DNA of 64,000 bases from Pictodentalium vernedei. Taxonomy: Eukaryota; Mollusca; Scaphopoda; Dentaliida; Dentaliidae. Both the position numbers and the translations under genes were made by a program. The number at the start of each line of letters is the position of its first letter. Positions within the stretch are counted from its first letter, which is position 1. The notes beneath the pieces were generated by a model, which was not told the origin of the DNA, searched no databases, and saw only the letters and a program-made list of their open reading frames with translations. Of the stretch, positions 1 through 12,299 are shown one piece after another. Where the stretch lies: contig CM062290.1 in NCBI GenBank assembly GCA_031216915.1, positions 258,206,291 through 258,270,290 on the forward strand. The letters run 5' to 3'.

Positions 1-612
1 ACTACAGTGTATGCAATACTGAGCTTCATAAGTATGCATGATGACAATCGGTACAAGATTTCTATAGTATGTTTACTTATCGTAATAAAAAAACCCTCGA
101 AATGTACTTCAAGAAAATCGAATCATGTAAAATCGTTTTCCTGAGTTAATTCTATAATTCACAGTTACAAAATGATGAAACATCGAAAATTGATCATTCT
201 TGCATAAAATCTGACTTAATGTTAGGACAGTGTGAATTGTTCAAAGTTCTGAGCTTGAGCATTTGTTTACCACATGTATATTCAATTCCCAGAATAATAC
301 CAAATAATAATAACCTGATAATTCTATCATAAATGTGCTGGCATTTCAGTTACTAGAATCAATTTTATGCCCCCTTTCGTGGCTTCATTTTCAAAATGTT
401 TCTTGGTAGTGAATTTCCAACTATGGGGAGGGTCAATGCCCACCCCCCCCCCACCCCCCTGCCTCCCCAATTGGAAACCTCTAGCCATGTCCCTGTATTA
501 TGCCTCATAATGCCTGGAATAGCCAATTTTGCAGATTGCATTCGATGAATAACTGTAAACTATTTTGCTGTAAACAAACTGGTGGGATCTAGTAATGTAT
601 TAAAAGGGAAAA
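1..612. other. intergenic, no gene seen
   Basis: AT-rich sequence without a supportable reading frame. The only visible oddity is a C-rich run around 441-458. No repeat family recognised. Confidence 0.6.
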
Positions 613-690
613 GTCGTGGTCATGATTAGCTCTTGTGCAGAAATATGTGACCTTAAACACCAATAAAGAAATAATGAATAAATAAATAAA
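613..690 (+). mobile_element. SINE-A 3' tail fragment
   Basis: The segment contains the SINE-A 3' end (GTGACCTTAAACACCAATAA followed by AATAAATAAA repeats) that is also seen at 34.4 kb on the plus strand. Only the last ~80 bases of the element are present, so this is a 5'-truncated copy. Confidence 0.7.
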
Positions 691-1569
691 GGGCAAAGTC
701 TAGCTTTGTTCATATCAGCTGAGATTGGTGTCATATCAGCCAAGGGTGAAGCCATATTATCCAAGTTTGATAATGGGCATTCTGGGAAAGGAAATCATAT
801 CTAATAAATGAGAAACTTTTAACTTGTGGTACCTGCACTTAATCTCCTGAGCCCAGATGTGGGCTTCCAGGTCTCAACCAACAAACGAAAAAACAGAAAA
901 CAAAACTAAAAGCCTCCCTCCCTCATTGTTTTGAAAAATGAATTGCATGAGAACCAAATGTATTTTTTTATTTGGCCTCATAAAAGAAACTTTAAATAAA
1001 ATACAAAATTAAGAGTAAAAACATGATCTTTCACAACAGTGAGGACTTACTAACCTACTCAACATGTCTCTGAGGGAATAGAAATTTGCATTTTTGTAAT
1101 TTATCATGCAAATCAAACCTTTACCAACTATGTTGAGAAGGAAGAACACAACATCAGAGAATGTTTTTATTAGTATTAATGACCTACAGAATGTGGAGTG
1201 GCATATATCTTACATACATTGCAATGAATACTATTTGTTATATCTCAGTAACAAGAATATCAGAAATCAATATAATCAAGGAGAGAAGTTAACTTGATTT
1301 TCTCCACAGATAAACATGGTTCCTTTAAGCCTAATTAAACATGGAGAATGGTAAAACTCAGCTGAGTTCCAGTCACTGATCTAAATACAACTGGATTGCT
1401 TGAATACTCAATGGGTACAAACAGAAAAGGTGCTCAGCCTCTGACATTTTAAAGGGAGGGGAGGGGGGGGCATTTGTTCCTATAAATAGACAATGCTCAA
1501 CCAGACTCAACGACAATTCTTTTCTCGATAGTTATTCATTTTTCAATGCCTCACAAGCATGACTGCTTT
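691..1569. other. intergenic with MITE-4 remnant
   Basis: No coding frame is supportable; a 63-codon open frame near 1106 has no recognisable content. Bases ~809-885 resemble the inner part of MITE-4 (GGTACCTGCACTT, then a GGGCTTCCAG block), a degraded fragment. Confidence 0.5.
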
Positions 1570-1809
1570 TTAACCCTTTACCCAGTGCAGACTATATCAA
1601 AATTTATTATCTTAAATACAATTTTTTTTAATTTTTCAAAAAATTTCAACAAAACCATATCATGTGACCCCTCTTTGGAATGAGCTCATTCCAAAGAGGG
1701 GTCACATGATATGGTTTTGTAGAAATTTTTTGAAAAATAGTATTTTTTCAGCTTCTGAATTTGCATATTATGCAGGTGGATGTGGTCAATTCATTGGGTA
1801 AAGGGTTAA
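1570..1809. mobile_element. MITE-1 copy, TTAA-flanked palindrome
   Basis: The element starts TTAACCCTTTACCCA and ends TGGGTAAAGGGTTAA, so the ends are inverted repeats bounded by TTAA. About 100 bases in the centre (1636-1736) form a nearly perfect foldback around GGAATGAGCTCATTCC. There is no coding capacity. The TTAA target site and CCC/GGG ends are as in piggyBac-type elements; the superfamily assignment is inference. Confidence 0.85.
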
Positions 1810-1883
1810 AGAACATATTGGGATGTCTGCAAAAAAGAATATGTTGATAATGTGCACATTTTTCACAGCAATGCAAATTGAAC

Positions 1884-2108
1884 ATTTATTTATTTATTTG
1901 TGTTTAAGGCAACATATTTCTGCACAATGCCTAATTGTGACCGCAACAAAGATATAGAGAAAAGCCCAGCCAATCGTCTATACCCATGTTGCCAATTTTA
2001 GAGGTATTCCGCCCAGGCATTAGTTATCAGGTCCTATTTTACCACTAAAACAGAGTTGATTTACCACAATAAACAAGCACTGATTCACTTCCTGGATACC
2101 TGCATGGT
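1884..2108 (-). mobile_element. SINE-C copy
   Basis: On the minus strand it ends in the shared SINE tail (CCTTAAACACAAATAAATAA). The body carries the SINE-C blocks also seen at 17.0, 33.1 and 34.5 kb: CCCATGTTGCCAATTTTAGA, GGTCCTATTTTACC and ACAATAAACAAGCACTG on the plus strand. No clear pol III A/B boxes were found in the head. Confidence 0.7.
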
Positions 2109-2390
2109 ACCTTGGTTAAAAAATGCTCACATTTCAAATCCGGTAAAAAAAATAAAGTAGCATTCAACCAGTTAACAGGAGTTTACTCTATGACAAAATG
2201 ATGAGATTATTGCAAGATTTTTTAGTCAAGTAACAGGAGTTTAATCTATGACCTATATAAAATTAACAGGCCAAATTTTTTTTGAAGGTATGGTAAATTT
2301 TTTGAAATTATAATCATTTAACATGGTCATTTAAATGATATCCAGTTTCATGGGTTCAACCATATTTTTAATGAATACTGAAAAGACAAT

Positions 2391-2531
2391 ATGTGTTTGA
2401 ATTGGTGGGTGTTTTACATAACGAGTTGGAATGGAGTAGTCATATTTCGCAAGAGCCGGCTCCAGCGAAATATAACTATGGTAGGCCATTCCAACTCGTT
2501 ATGTAAACTATCCACCGATCCAAGCACACAT
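2391..2531. repeat. long foldback palindrome (~140 bp)
   Basis: Two arms of about 65 bases are near-complementary (TACATAACGAGTTGGAATGG against CCATTCCAACTCGTTATGTA) and meet at GAGCCGGCTC. The whole element is one hairpin without an internal spacer. It is probably a short foldback MITE of a family seen only once here; no target duplication is clear. Confidence 0.8.
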
Positions 2532-5069
2532 CGCGTTCCGTGTTTATTACACATCCCCATGCATTAAAATTCATTTAAATAAACAAATTTTAATCCAGAT
2601 GTTTAAACCCAAAGGTGAAAGGGTTCGTTATTTTTGTTGAAGTGGTACTGATCAAATGGATCGATAAAATATCAAAACAACCTTTAGGGAAACAGTCTAA
2701 ATTACATTTGTTATCTTTTCTATTGGGAGTCTTTGTTGAAATTTATATCTCCATTTCTCTTCGGCTGGTGTCCATTCACGCCTAACCATATGGTGGCTAT
2801 TGCTGATTGTAAAAATATTAAAGTACTAATTTGGGCAAATTTGCAAAATAGCTGGGAGAAACTTTTTAGAAAGAAGGTTGAAGCATGTGAGGATGTCTGA
2901 AAATTCACCGAAATAAAGTTGACCAATTTAGATATAGCAGGATCCACAGACGACATGGACACGGAACAGGGGTAATGTTGTGGTTGGAAATGATTGTCTT
3001 TTTAATATTTTTGGTTAACTCATTTTTGGATAACTTATTTTTTTTGTGAACTAACTTCATTTTGCTTTGAACGTTTTCATTTTCACACTATGCAACAATC
3101 GATAATTGTATAACGAAATTTGGAAAATTTCTGAAGAGTAATTAATGACTCGATGGGAAAGGAACTGGTATAAACAGTGTGGAGAAAAAAAGTTCCAGCT
3201 TGCACATCACCAGTTAAATACAGAAATATTTATGTCATAGCGGCAATTCCGTTAAGTACAAGGGTTTAAAGTTTAATGGTTGTGTAATAAACATATTTTC
3301 TGAATAGGTGAAGCTATTAGTTGAATAGGTGGTATTACTCTTTTAACCCCTTTTGACCATAAAATTCTAAACAAAATGCATTTTTGTCAAAAATGGCCGA
3401 CTTTCACATGCAAATTCACTGCAATGGAAACATGCTCTCAAAATATTGATGATGAACAGGTGGAGCATTTGTAGCAGAACAAAGTCACTGTTGTACATTT
3501 TGATCTCCAACTTAATCATCACTCAGTTTTGGTGGCTTGAACTGGAGTACCATCTCATTCTCACCAAAATTTGCCCAACTTGCATTAACTTTTCAGTTCA
3601 GGCTGCATGAAAATTGGTATTGTCAGAAAAGTGCTTGTTTTTTTAGGATTTGGTATGTTTTTCAAGTACCCATTTTCTCCACTGAGAAATGAGAAAAGAC
3701 AAAATGTTGTGTCAGCTTTATACCACAATGTACATGAAAAGATTTTTGCTGTTATGTGTTATTATGAAAATTTAACCCTGGTGTACTGCTCCATAGTTAA
3801 CCAGACATTTCCCAAAATGACATGCCATACACTATCTTTAAATGCGAATATTCTTTAACATAGTTATCTAACCCAAAACATGTTTTGCATTTTCCAAATC
3901 CATTAAAAACATAAAACACTGTCTGATAAAGTAGAAATAAATAAGCTGATTGTGGGTGAAATAATTTACTGTCAAATGCAAGGCTTCAATCCGGAAAATT
4001 GCATGAAAAAATGCCAAAACCAGCCACCAAGCAGCCTCAAAAGCAGAATTTTCTCACTACTCCCTCTTACCCATCCATGGAGTACATCACCCCCTATTTC
4101 TAAAAGGTGAAATGAAAATTATGCTTCAGTCTCATTTTTTAGTTACATGTCTGGTAACAACTCCGTGTAAAAATGACATCTTGAAAAATAGTTTCCCATA
4201 ATTCCTCTTGTAGTTTACCTCTATGCATCAAATTCTATTTCTGTGACCAAAACTTCAAATTCTGTTATCCAACAAATAGCCTAATGTAATCATATATCTC
4301 AAACTAATTACATGGCATTAGTTTCAACATATGCCCTTAGTTTAGAATTTTACCCTTCTGCAATAGTAGGAAATTGTAGAGCAGAACCTTCAAGGAAAAC
4401 AAGAGTGATCACCCCTTGAATTTCACTCAGGTAAAATAATCTGGAGTCCATCCTGAGCTGAATGAACAAAAACCATAAGTTTCTATTTTCAACGAGTAAA
4501 GAGATACAAGATGGTCTTTGTGAATGACGAATAGCTTTCACAGGCAGTTTTCACCTGATTTTCACAACCTCACACCACCTCATCAACCCCACCACTGCCC
4601 TGAGCCACTGGAGATAGCATTGATATTTTAACTACCAGCTTCAGAGACTACCCAGGTCCATGCAATAGCATTGTTAAATACAACCAAAGTGTAAAACAAA
4701 AAGCAGTAATAATCACTGCTTTTGAGGGTGGGGAGGGGTGGGGGTCTCTCTAGATATAAAGAGGCAAGCAGCTTTACAGATAGATAACATACAGACATGG
4801 CACCAATGACCAAAATGACAAAGTAGACACCATGTATGCATTTCTATGGTGAATAATAACAATCAGGTTGTTCATAATTGCATATATCTTATCATGAAAA
4901 GAACTCAAGTGTTTAGGAAATGTAATACTCTATCTTAATGTGTTTTTGCGATCTGAGGTAAAAACAAAAAGTTGCTAAATTAGGCTACTCTAACAAATAT
5001 CTTAGAATTTTCACTTATTTGCTCTCCACTTGTGCTGAGATACCATTTGCTGAATGTTTACTATCACTA
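2532..5069. other. intergenic, nothing recognised
   Basis: About 2.5 kb of AT-rich DNA. Open frames of up to ~83 codons occur, but they show no domain, compositional bias or splice context that would support a gene. No repeat family of the window was recognised. Confidence 0.5.
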
Positions 5070-5330
5070 ACAAGAGGCCTGCATCGCAAAGCACTGCTAA
5101 TGCCCCGACCGCAAAAAAGTTGAAAGCGTGAAAAAGGACCATAACTCTGGAAAAAATGTGTGCAAGAAACTCATGCTAGACACGTATCGTTCCCACAAGA
5201 TACTCTATCACAACACCAAATATCATTCAAATCAGAGTAGCAGTGTCTGAGATACAAGGGAACATGTTGGTATGGATGGACAAAGAGATGGATAGAGGTC
5301 TCCACTAGATACCCCTTTGACTTTTCAAGT
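5070..5330 (+). mobile_element. HINE-like element fragment
   Basis: It begins CAAGAGGCC, the 5' motif of the tandem-repeat elements at 53.28 kb and elsewhere. It continues through a CATAACTCTGGAAAA segment and CCAAATATCATTCAAATCAG, and ends in a GGATGGACAAAGAGATGGAT stretch like the GGACAGACGG blocks near the 3' ends of the larger elements. It has a single core unit, not an array. Confidence 0.5.
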
Positions 5331-6707
5331 AGGAGGCATAACAATTGTAAACAAACCAGAAATAATAAAAAATAATTTGAAAATGGTGAATTTACAACTC
5401 AAACACAAAGAACTTCCTGGTTCATGAGTTGACACTGAAAGCAAGCTGCTCTTAAGGTTCTTCTCCACTGTTTTCCAGGCATTTTTTAAAAATGGCATGC
5501 CAAACACTCTCTTCAAATTATTTATTAATTATTAAAGTATATTTTTTTCAGTGAAAGGGCTTTTGTCATATTTGGCATTCACTGAAAGGGATTTTGTTGT
5601 GAGGGGTTTTGTTGGGTGGGAGTATTTCATTATGGGGTGATTTTGTCATTGTGAACCCTAGGTAAAAGGGTAAACATGTCAAATAATGGAATATCCATGT
5701 TATTTAAACATTTTTGATGACAGCTATGTGTCAATTAAATTCAGGCAGAGTTTTATATGGTCAATTTATTTCTTGATTTCTTTATTATATATCCCAAAGA
5801 TTTATGCATATGATATCCCCTCAGCTAGTACTCTAACATATTGCTTTTTACATGTATGATATGCAAAACTAATGAGGAGACAGAGTCCAATTAAAACTTC
5901 TCAAAAAGTTTCTGATTCAGTTATGCCAAACAAGATTGCTCATGTCACGAAAGGAATTCATCAAAACAACTTTTTTCAAAAACGCAATTTTCCATTGTCA
6001 GAAATTCCAATTATCTTTGAATAACTGAGGTAAAATAATGAATAAAAAACAGATTGAAATCTTGTTAGAAAATTACTTCTTGCTTCAAATAACGTACAAT
6101 TTCCTCCAAGGAGAAACTACAGAAAGAAATTTTCTTTAGACTCAATAAATTATGAGACTCGAAGCGTAGTAATTGATTCGAAGGGATTATTCATGAAGAA
6201 GCAACTTTTGCAACAAGTTTAATGTCAGTGTGCCTGTGGGTTTGAAAGTACTTTTAGATGAACTGTATTTTAATTGCTCGTTACAGTTAATTACACAGAA
6301 TTTTCTGACATTTTCTAATGTGAAAAGCTAGAACTTTCAACTATTATCTCATCCTAATCAATGTTCTTGCTATGACCATGTGATGTAGTACAAGAGGCTG
6401 CAAAATAACTACTTAGTACTTCTTCAGGCCTGTACAAATTCGATATTAAGACAACCTAAAAAAGGACTATCTTTATTTTGTTAACCCCTTTTTCTCGTTG
6501 TTTGTAAAATTTATGTAATGTTTTTAAAGATTTCATCCCACAATAAGTATGTGCATTGTATATGGTTAGCAGAATATAGCAAGTATCAGGAGCCCTCATA
6601 CAAAATCTGCATCTTGCAACTGCTTAATAGAGGTGCATGGTTGGTTACAATTTATTTACATTTCTAGAAGGGGACAAAAAACTCTTCTCAAAAGTATAAT
6701 CATTAAA
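5331..6707. other. intergenic, nothing recognised
   Basis: AT-rich DNA. A short imperfect repetition of GGGATTTTGTTGTGAGGGG-like phrases lies near 5560-5640. No gene or recognised repeat. Confidence 0.5.
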
Positions 6708-6943
6708 TTATCAACTCCTTGCATGCTGCTGGTGGATATATTCCTGCCCAAGCCATAAAATCTCTAGCCACTGAAATAACTATAATTTGGGCATATTTAA
6801 CCAAACCGAACAGACTTTTTGACCAATGATTTGAGTTAAATTTTCATGAATTTTTCATCAGATCTAGTCATGGTTGCTCAACAGCAGACAAGACTAGATT
6901 TGGGAAAAAATATTTTGAAAACACTCAGTGGGTTAAGAGTTAA
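6708..6943 (+). mobile_element. MITE-2 copy
   Basis: The left end reads CAACTCCTTGCATGCTGCTGG (the first TTAA base pattern is mutated) and the right end GTGGGTTAAGAGTTAA. The interior holds ATTTTTCATCAGATCTAGTC facing GACTAGATTTGGGAAAAA, an imperfect foldback. The same family occurs at 17.7, 32.3 and 35.9 kb. Confidence 0.75.
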
Positions 6944-7579
6944 GCCAAGCCACATTACTTTTTGGCTTCTGTATCTGAATCATTGGAATCATTTTATTGA
7001 ACAAACAACAAGTTGTTTACAGTGCACAGTCTTTTTGGAAGGTTGAACGCTGAACAAATGCGCTCATTAAGTTTATCAGGGAATAGGGAGTATAAGGAGT
7101 ACGAATAGGCCCCTTGCAACTTATGTGATTCTAAATATTGTAGTGTACTTGTCTAGACTTAATGGGAAAAATCTGCCACCACAACTAGTTGAGGTGCCAT
7201 GGCTTAGAGCTCACACACTGCCATCATCTTTAATAACCTGAGCTTAGGAGCCAATTAAAGCAACAGTACTGTAATCACCACCTCACTACAAGCGAAAGAA
7301 AAAGGGATGGTGGCACAAACAACCAAGCTCAAATTGGTGACGTCAACCACCACCTCTAACACAAAATTAAGAATGAAACTTCAATTGTGAATGCCATTTG
7401 GTTAGAAGAGACTTGAGATACCTCTGCTAATTATCCAAGTCCTAGAATTGGATACCAATGATGCCATAACTCTAAATAGAAATTACAAACACACACACCA
7501 ATCAGGCTGAACAGGAAGGATTCTAATTTATATTTCACTTTGTCTTTTAAATATGAAATAAACCGTATAGGTTATAATG
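6944..7579. other. intergenic, nothing recognised
   Basis: No supportable gene or repeat; low complexity is limited to short CA runs near 7490. Confidence 0.5.
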
Positions 7580-7931
7580 CAGTCAAGTTTAGCCAATCAT
7601 TTATTTATACCTATGCTGCCCACTTTAGAGGAATTCCACCCCAGGCATTGGTTCCAGGTCCTATAAAGTCAAGTTAAGTCAATAGTTTGTACCCACTTTG
7701 CTCATAAAGTCAAGTTAAGTCAATCGTTTATACCCATTTTGCTCATTTCAGAGAAATTATACCCCTAGCACTGGAGACTAGGTCCTATTTAACCAGTAAA
7801 AGATAGATTGTTTATCACAATAAACAATCACTGCTTCTCCTGGGGTTCCCCCGGGGGATTTTACCAGTAAAGCATAACTTGTTTACCACAGCAAACAAGC
7901 ACTGCTTCACTTCCTGCGATTCCCACAGGTG
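7580..7931 (-). mobile_element. SINE-C copy with internal duplications
   Basis: SINE-C body blocks are present, but the AAAGTCAAGTTAAGTCAAT segment and the following GTTTATACCCA phrase occur in about three tandem versions. The TTTACCAGTAAA...AACAAGCACTGCTTC head block occurs twice (7785-7835 and 7860-7910). The 3' tail is missing. The copy seems to have grown by internal tandem duplication. Confidence 0.6.
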
Positions 7932-8009
7932 TTGAGATTATCATATATATTCACCATCAATGTGTAGAGGGTTGAAGAAAGTATGATGAAACTGACGCGT
8001 TTCTCTTCC

Positions 8010-8250
8010 TTTAATCATTTACCTAATGAATCAGCCACATCTGCCCATGTGATATATAAATTGAGCAGACGAAAAAAAAAAAGTTTCAACAAAACTATAT
8101 CATATGACTCCGCATTGGAACGAGCTCATTGCGGTCAATTCAATGAGGGTTCACATGATAATTTTTGGGTGTAGCATAATAATACAATTTGAGTGGCAAA
8201 TGTTGGGAATAGCATTGGTTGGGATTGCTGTTACATTAGGTAAAGAGTGA
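8010..8250. mobile_element. MITE-1 copy, degraded
   Basis: Ends resemble TTAATCATTTACCTAATGAA and CATTAGGTAAAGAGTGA. The centre keeps ATATCATATGACTCC...GGTTCACATGATAAT, but the palindrome has diverged. Older than the near-perfect copies at 29.5 and 30.5 kb. Confidence 0.7.
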
Positions 8251-8539
8251 TGATCTGAATATTCCTTGCCAAAGTGTTGAAAATGAGTTTTTAACTCTAT
8301 TAGGCCCCACAAAGTAGATCTTCTGTTTCTCAGGCCATTTTTTGTAGAATTGCATGTAGGCAGGTATTTTTTTATTTTATTTTTTATTATTGTAATTATT
8401 TCTTTGCCATCAAAAGTTCATGGCCTTGGTTTGTTTTATGTTTTAGGCCTCATAATCTACAGGATAGCATGGTTGTGGTGTATTTCATCCCTTGAGTGCA
8501 AAAGCATTGCAAAGCCTTGTTGCACTCATAGCCCAAGAA

Positions 8540-8700
8540 CATTAGGTTTCACTAGGGAAAAAAATCGGAGAAAGCTGATTTTTTCAGGGAATGTCGAGTA
8601 CATGTCACTGAACGATTAGACAAAAGTCCCCTAAAATCCCAGTTGAGCTTTTTTTTCTACAGCCTTTTTTCGAAAACGCGTTTGAAAAAAATAAAAAAAA
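8540..8700 (+). repeat. left terminal inverted repeat of PIN/CXC element
   Basis: The strongest block is 8555-8584, which matches the reverse complement of 12438-12467 except for one or two bases. A second block, AGTTGAGCTTTTTT at 8641-8654, matches 12369-12382 inverted. Between them AAAAGTCCCC aligns with AGAAGTCCCC. Confidence 0.8.
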
Positions 8701-9112
8701 ATCGCACGAACTTTGTAACCTCGAATTGATCCAACTGTATTTTTTGTTTACGCGTATTTCGAGCTACATAATGTCTAATATACATTTACCTAGAGGAAAA
8801 TGTGCATTCTGTGACAATTTCTGCGAAACATTATTGAAAATTCACAAAAAAGTATCGGATTTACGCAAAAAATGACGATTTTCCTAACGGATTTGCCCAA
8901 AGGGTCGTAGTACAGAACGGGATGTTAGTTGGACAGACGATAAAAAATCCACCACCACTTGAAGACTTTTATCATTGCTTACAAAATAGACATTATGGAA
9001 GACCCCCTCTGCTTCTGGCCGAGTTCCCCTTTTGGCATAAAATTTGTCAGCATGAGAACTCAACTATTTTCGGGCTTGGGACCGAACAGACACGTCTGTC
9101 TGGCAGCATTAG

Positions 9113-9176
9113 ATCAATAAATAATATTTACAGAATGTACAAAAATCAATAAATAATATTTACAGAATGTACAAAT
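9113..9176. repeat. 31-32 bp direct duplication
   Basis: Two nearly identical adjacent units containing ATCAATAAATAATATTTACA and GAATGTACAAA. They lie just past the stop codon of the 879-codon ORF, in the presumed 3' untranslated part of that element. Confidence 0.85.
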
Positions 9177-9248
9177 CAATCAACATGGATTAAGTTACAT
9201 TGACTATTATCAACGCTATATACAGAAATGACATGACCTATATACATA

Positions 9249-11888
9249 TTATTCATCGAACTCAGAAATTTCCGACAGGACAGTGTTTCTGTGGTTGTTA
9301 CAAGAATCCGAACTGCAATTACACAAACCTGAGCAAGAGAGTCCTGCCTTCTTACACCCACACCTTTTTGTACAAGCACTCTTGCAACCACAACTGATCA
9401 GATTCAGTAGGTTATCGGGGGCACATGGCTTTGTGGCTGCAGTCGGTACAAGAAGTCCATTGTCTAGCGACCACCCCCAATCCGTAGGAGGAAGCGAAGT
9501 GCCCAGCCATTGTTGGACCTGGAGATAACATCTGTAGACATGTTGTTGTGCAGCATCGCTGCTTGGTGGGAGTGAGGCTAGGTCGATGGGTTTATTCAGT
9601 TTAGATTTTGCTACATAACGCTTGTAAGTGACATATCTATATTGGTCGAGAGAGGAAACAGTTTTACTCCCGTATAAGATCAGGAGAAGTTGTTCCCCGG
9701 CAGCGGTTACTGCACTTGGTGTACTGTCATCCGCCAAAATTGTGTTGACATACTGTTGTGAGTCGCTAGTAACATCGGAGACAATTGTACTGAATACTTT
9801 CTTCTTACCAACTCGAAAGAGTGCAGAAGTAGTGTCACAACCACTTATAGAATGTGCTACAAGGAGGTTGCTTCTATGGTCACCCATTTTGGTTGCTATT
9901 TCACTAACTGAAATTAGTAAGTTTGGGGTAATGGAATACATCATGTGAATATTACATCCCGGTTGAACTCGAGAGGTAAGAATGACTAACAAGTCTGTGT
10001 CTGTTCCCACAACGACAACATTGTTGTCATCTTGAGCGATGTCAAGTGCAGTTTCGGCTATCAGTACATCAGCATCAGCCTCGGCCTGCTTGGACTGAAT
10101 ATTGATAGCAGATAGCTCCTGCATTAGAAGATCGATCAGTTGGGTTTTGTTCTTGGCATTTGCAAGGAAATCGGATTGGGGTGTGGTGGCTGGTAACTCG
10201 GGTGAGATATTGATATCAATGGAATACCTGTCTTTAGATCTACGGGCTTGTTCCATGTCCTTTGTCGACATTGTACAAGCATAACCATCAAAAACAACGA
10301 CGACGTTCGCCCCAAAATGTCTCACTAGATAATTGGAATATGATGTACATATGTCCTTATATGACTTCTGTTTAGGCCATACAACTGCCCTCAATAAAAA
10401 TCCACCATCTACAACAAACAGAGAATGTTCTGGGATTTTAGTTTGCTTGGAACTGTATGTTTTGAGGATCTTACCGAGCGTGCTTTTCTGTGTCTTCCTC
10501 ATTCCAGCAGAATCAAACAATGCTGGTGGTTTCGGGGCGAGTTCATATTTAAGATACTCTTCCATCTCTGCTTGTGACTGAATAACACATGTGATGCGGT
10601 TGAACAGAATTGTGGGGTCAATCACTACCTTACTTCCACGGACTTTGATGCTATTTGCCATCGATGCGAAAGACTTCACAGTGTCAACATGTCGTAGTTT
10701 GATGCTGTTGAACGTTTTGCTTACAACATTCGATACGCAACATTCACCAATTTTGCGAACTTGGTCACAGTTCACAGTTTCGTCGGCCACAAGCCTGGTC
10801 GCTATAGAGACTAATTGTAGTGGATCTCTATTCTGAAAGGGGGAATGCACTCTGAGCCAGTTCAATAATTTGGTGATATCATTGGCATCAGTCAATTGTG
10901 AACTTTGACGGAGATCCCGATGTTGTTTGCCATGACCAGTGTGAACATAAACAAAATTTTCGAGAGCATTACATATCGGAAGGCAAAGAGGTAGTCCATG
11001 TACCCATTTCGCAACAGTGCTATCGGTTATTCCCCTGCCATGTGTGAGACCACCAGGGAGCTTGAACATTCTCATTAAACACTGCTCTATGGTCTGATCA
11101 GAATATATCCTGTCCCAGAATTTATCTGAGCGCCTTATGGTAAAGTAACCTTTCTCAGTGAACAACTTCAAATCATCCTGTTGCATTATTTCTGTTAGCT
11201 CATTCATCTGCTGCAAATAGAGATGAGAACTTTTTGCATATGCAAAATGACCACCTGCGTGAAATACTGGAATCATATTGCGAACACAATATGTGTGGAG
11301 TTCCCAGTCGCCTGTGCGCTCTGCTCTCAAGAACAACTGGAGAAGACCTATTTGCTCGTAGTATTGTACCCAAAGCTTTCCTGTGCGTCCTACGGACGCA
11401 TTCTGGAGCAGTTCGTGTAATTTTGACAGTAGATGGTTGACACTTTCTTGATTGACAGCGTCAGCTGTTGTACAGTCACCTCTGGCAAGTCCACAGAATA
11501 TTTCATTGACTTCTGTGCAGTCTATGTTATCTAGTGTTCGGCTTTCTTCAAACACAAGTTTTGTAATGGCAATTTGTGTTAGCAAATGGGCACGAACTGC
11601 TCTTGAATATGCATGACCACTGATCAAATGATGGATTGACCCACCAGCAAAAACAGTCCCCCAAAGTTCATCCAAGCCGCTACCAGCTATGATCGAACCA
11701 ATTGCCCCTAAATATGACATAATCATATGGAAGCCGCCGAGTCTAACGAAAACTTTTGTCAACTTATCTGACGAAGACACAATCTCCACTGCTTTGATAT
11801 AAAGTGGTTGGTCAAACGTCACTGGACAAACGTTCAGTCCCTGTTTCTCACATTCAGTTTGCATCTTGAGTGTAGGCGAACACCACAT
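9249..11888 (-). CDS. PIN (FEN1/XPG-like) nuclease and CXC-domain transposon protein
   Basis: An open frame of 879 residues without stops. Residues ~20-235 form a block with TFDQPLYIKA, RLGGFHMIMSYLG and GHFAYAKSSHLYLQ motifs, which I read as the C-terminal part of an RNase-H-like transposase fold (inference). Residues ~489-690 look like a PIN/FEN1-XPG nuclease: D494 in FVVDGG, D534 in VFDGYA, E603/D605/D607, D630 and D632 in GTDTD, and D685 in GCDTT, giving the acidic metal-binding set expected for 5'-nucleases. Residues 833-863 hold nine cysteines in a Tesmin/TSO1-like CXC pattern (SCGCKSACTKRCGCKKAG), probably DNA-binding. The start is the first ATG after an in-frame TAG ~39 bases upstream. 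The part carrying a first catalytic Asp of an RNase-H fold is not visible, so the ORF may be N-terminally truncated or lack an upstream exon. It lies between TIRs and acts, if at all, in transposition. Such proteins are multicopy in invertebrate genomes, as far as I recall. Confidence 0.8.
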   Translation of the reverse strand: MWCSPTLKMQTECEKQGLNVCPVTFDQPLYIKAVEIVSSSDKLTKVFVRLGGFHMIMSYLGAIGSIIAGSGLDELWGTVFAGGSIHHLISGHAYSRAVRAHLLTQIAITKLVFEESRTLDNIDCTEVNEIFCGLARGDCTTADAVNQESVNHLLSKLHELLQNASVGRTGKLWVQYYEQIGLLQLFLRAERTGDWELHTYCVRNMIPVFHAGGHFAYAKSSHLYLQQMNELTEIMQQDDLKLFTEKGYFTIRRSDKFWDRIYSDQTIEQCLMRMFKLPGGLTHGRGITDSTVAKWVHGLPLCLPICNALENFVYVHTGHGKQHRDLRQSSQLTDANDITKLLNWLRVHSPFQNRDPLQLVSIATRLVADETVNCDQVRKIGECCVSNVVSKTFNSIKLRHVDTVKSFASMANSIKVRGSKVVIDPTILFNRITCVIQSQAEMEEYLKYELAPKPPALFDSAGMRKTQKSTLGKILKTYSSKQTKIPEHSLFVVDGGFLLRAVVWPKQKSYKDICTSYSNYLVRHFGANVVVVFDGYACTMSTKDMEQARRSKDRYSIDINISPELPATTPQSDFLANAKNKTQLIDLLMQELSAINIQSKQAEADADVLIAETALDIAQDDNNVVVVGTDTDLLVILTSRVQPGCNIHMMYSITPNLLISVSEIATKMGDHRSNLLVAHSISGCDTTSALFRVGKKKVFSTIVSDVTSDSQQYVNTILADDSTPSAVTAAGEQLLLILYGSKTVSSLDQYRYVTYKRYVAKSKLNKPIDLASLPPSSDAAQQHVYRCYLQVQQWLGTSLPPTDWGWSLDNGLLVPTAATKPCAPDNLLNLISCGCKSACTKRCGCKKAGLSCSGLCNCSSDSCNNHRNTVLSEISEFDE

Positions 11889-12299
11889 TATGTGATTTAA
11901 TCGAACATGGAAATTGAAACAATGATGCTATAATACGGTATTTGAATGAGAAAAGTCGATGCCATTTGAATTTGAGTTTAGGGGGTATGGTTAATATTTC
12001 ACACGTTTCACCAGTTCATTATGGAATAAATGACTACTGTCATATATCATTATAAAGCCACTGCTTTTCTGCAATTTTTGATATATAATTTAGTAGTCAT
12101 AGATTTGATTTAATGGATGTTGTGTACCGTTGTGTGTATGAAAACAATAAATTTTTTTTCGTAATTTTGTACATTTTCGTGAATATTTCACCACTGAGTG
12201 TGAGGATTGGTACAAAGTTGGCATTTTCTGTTGGGGATATGTATTCTCAATATAATTCAGCACGATATTTATGATTCTCACCCTACTAAGGCGAATAAG

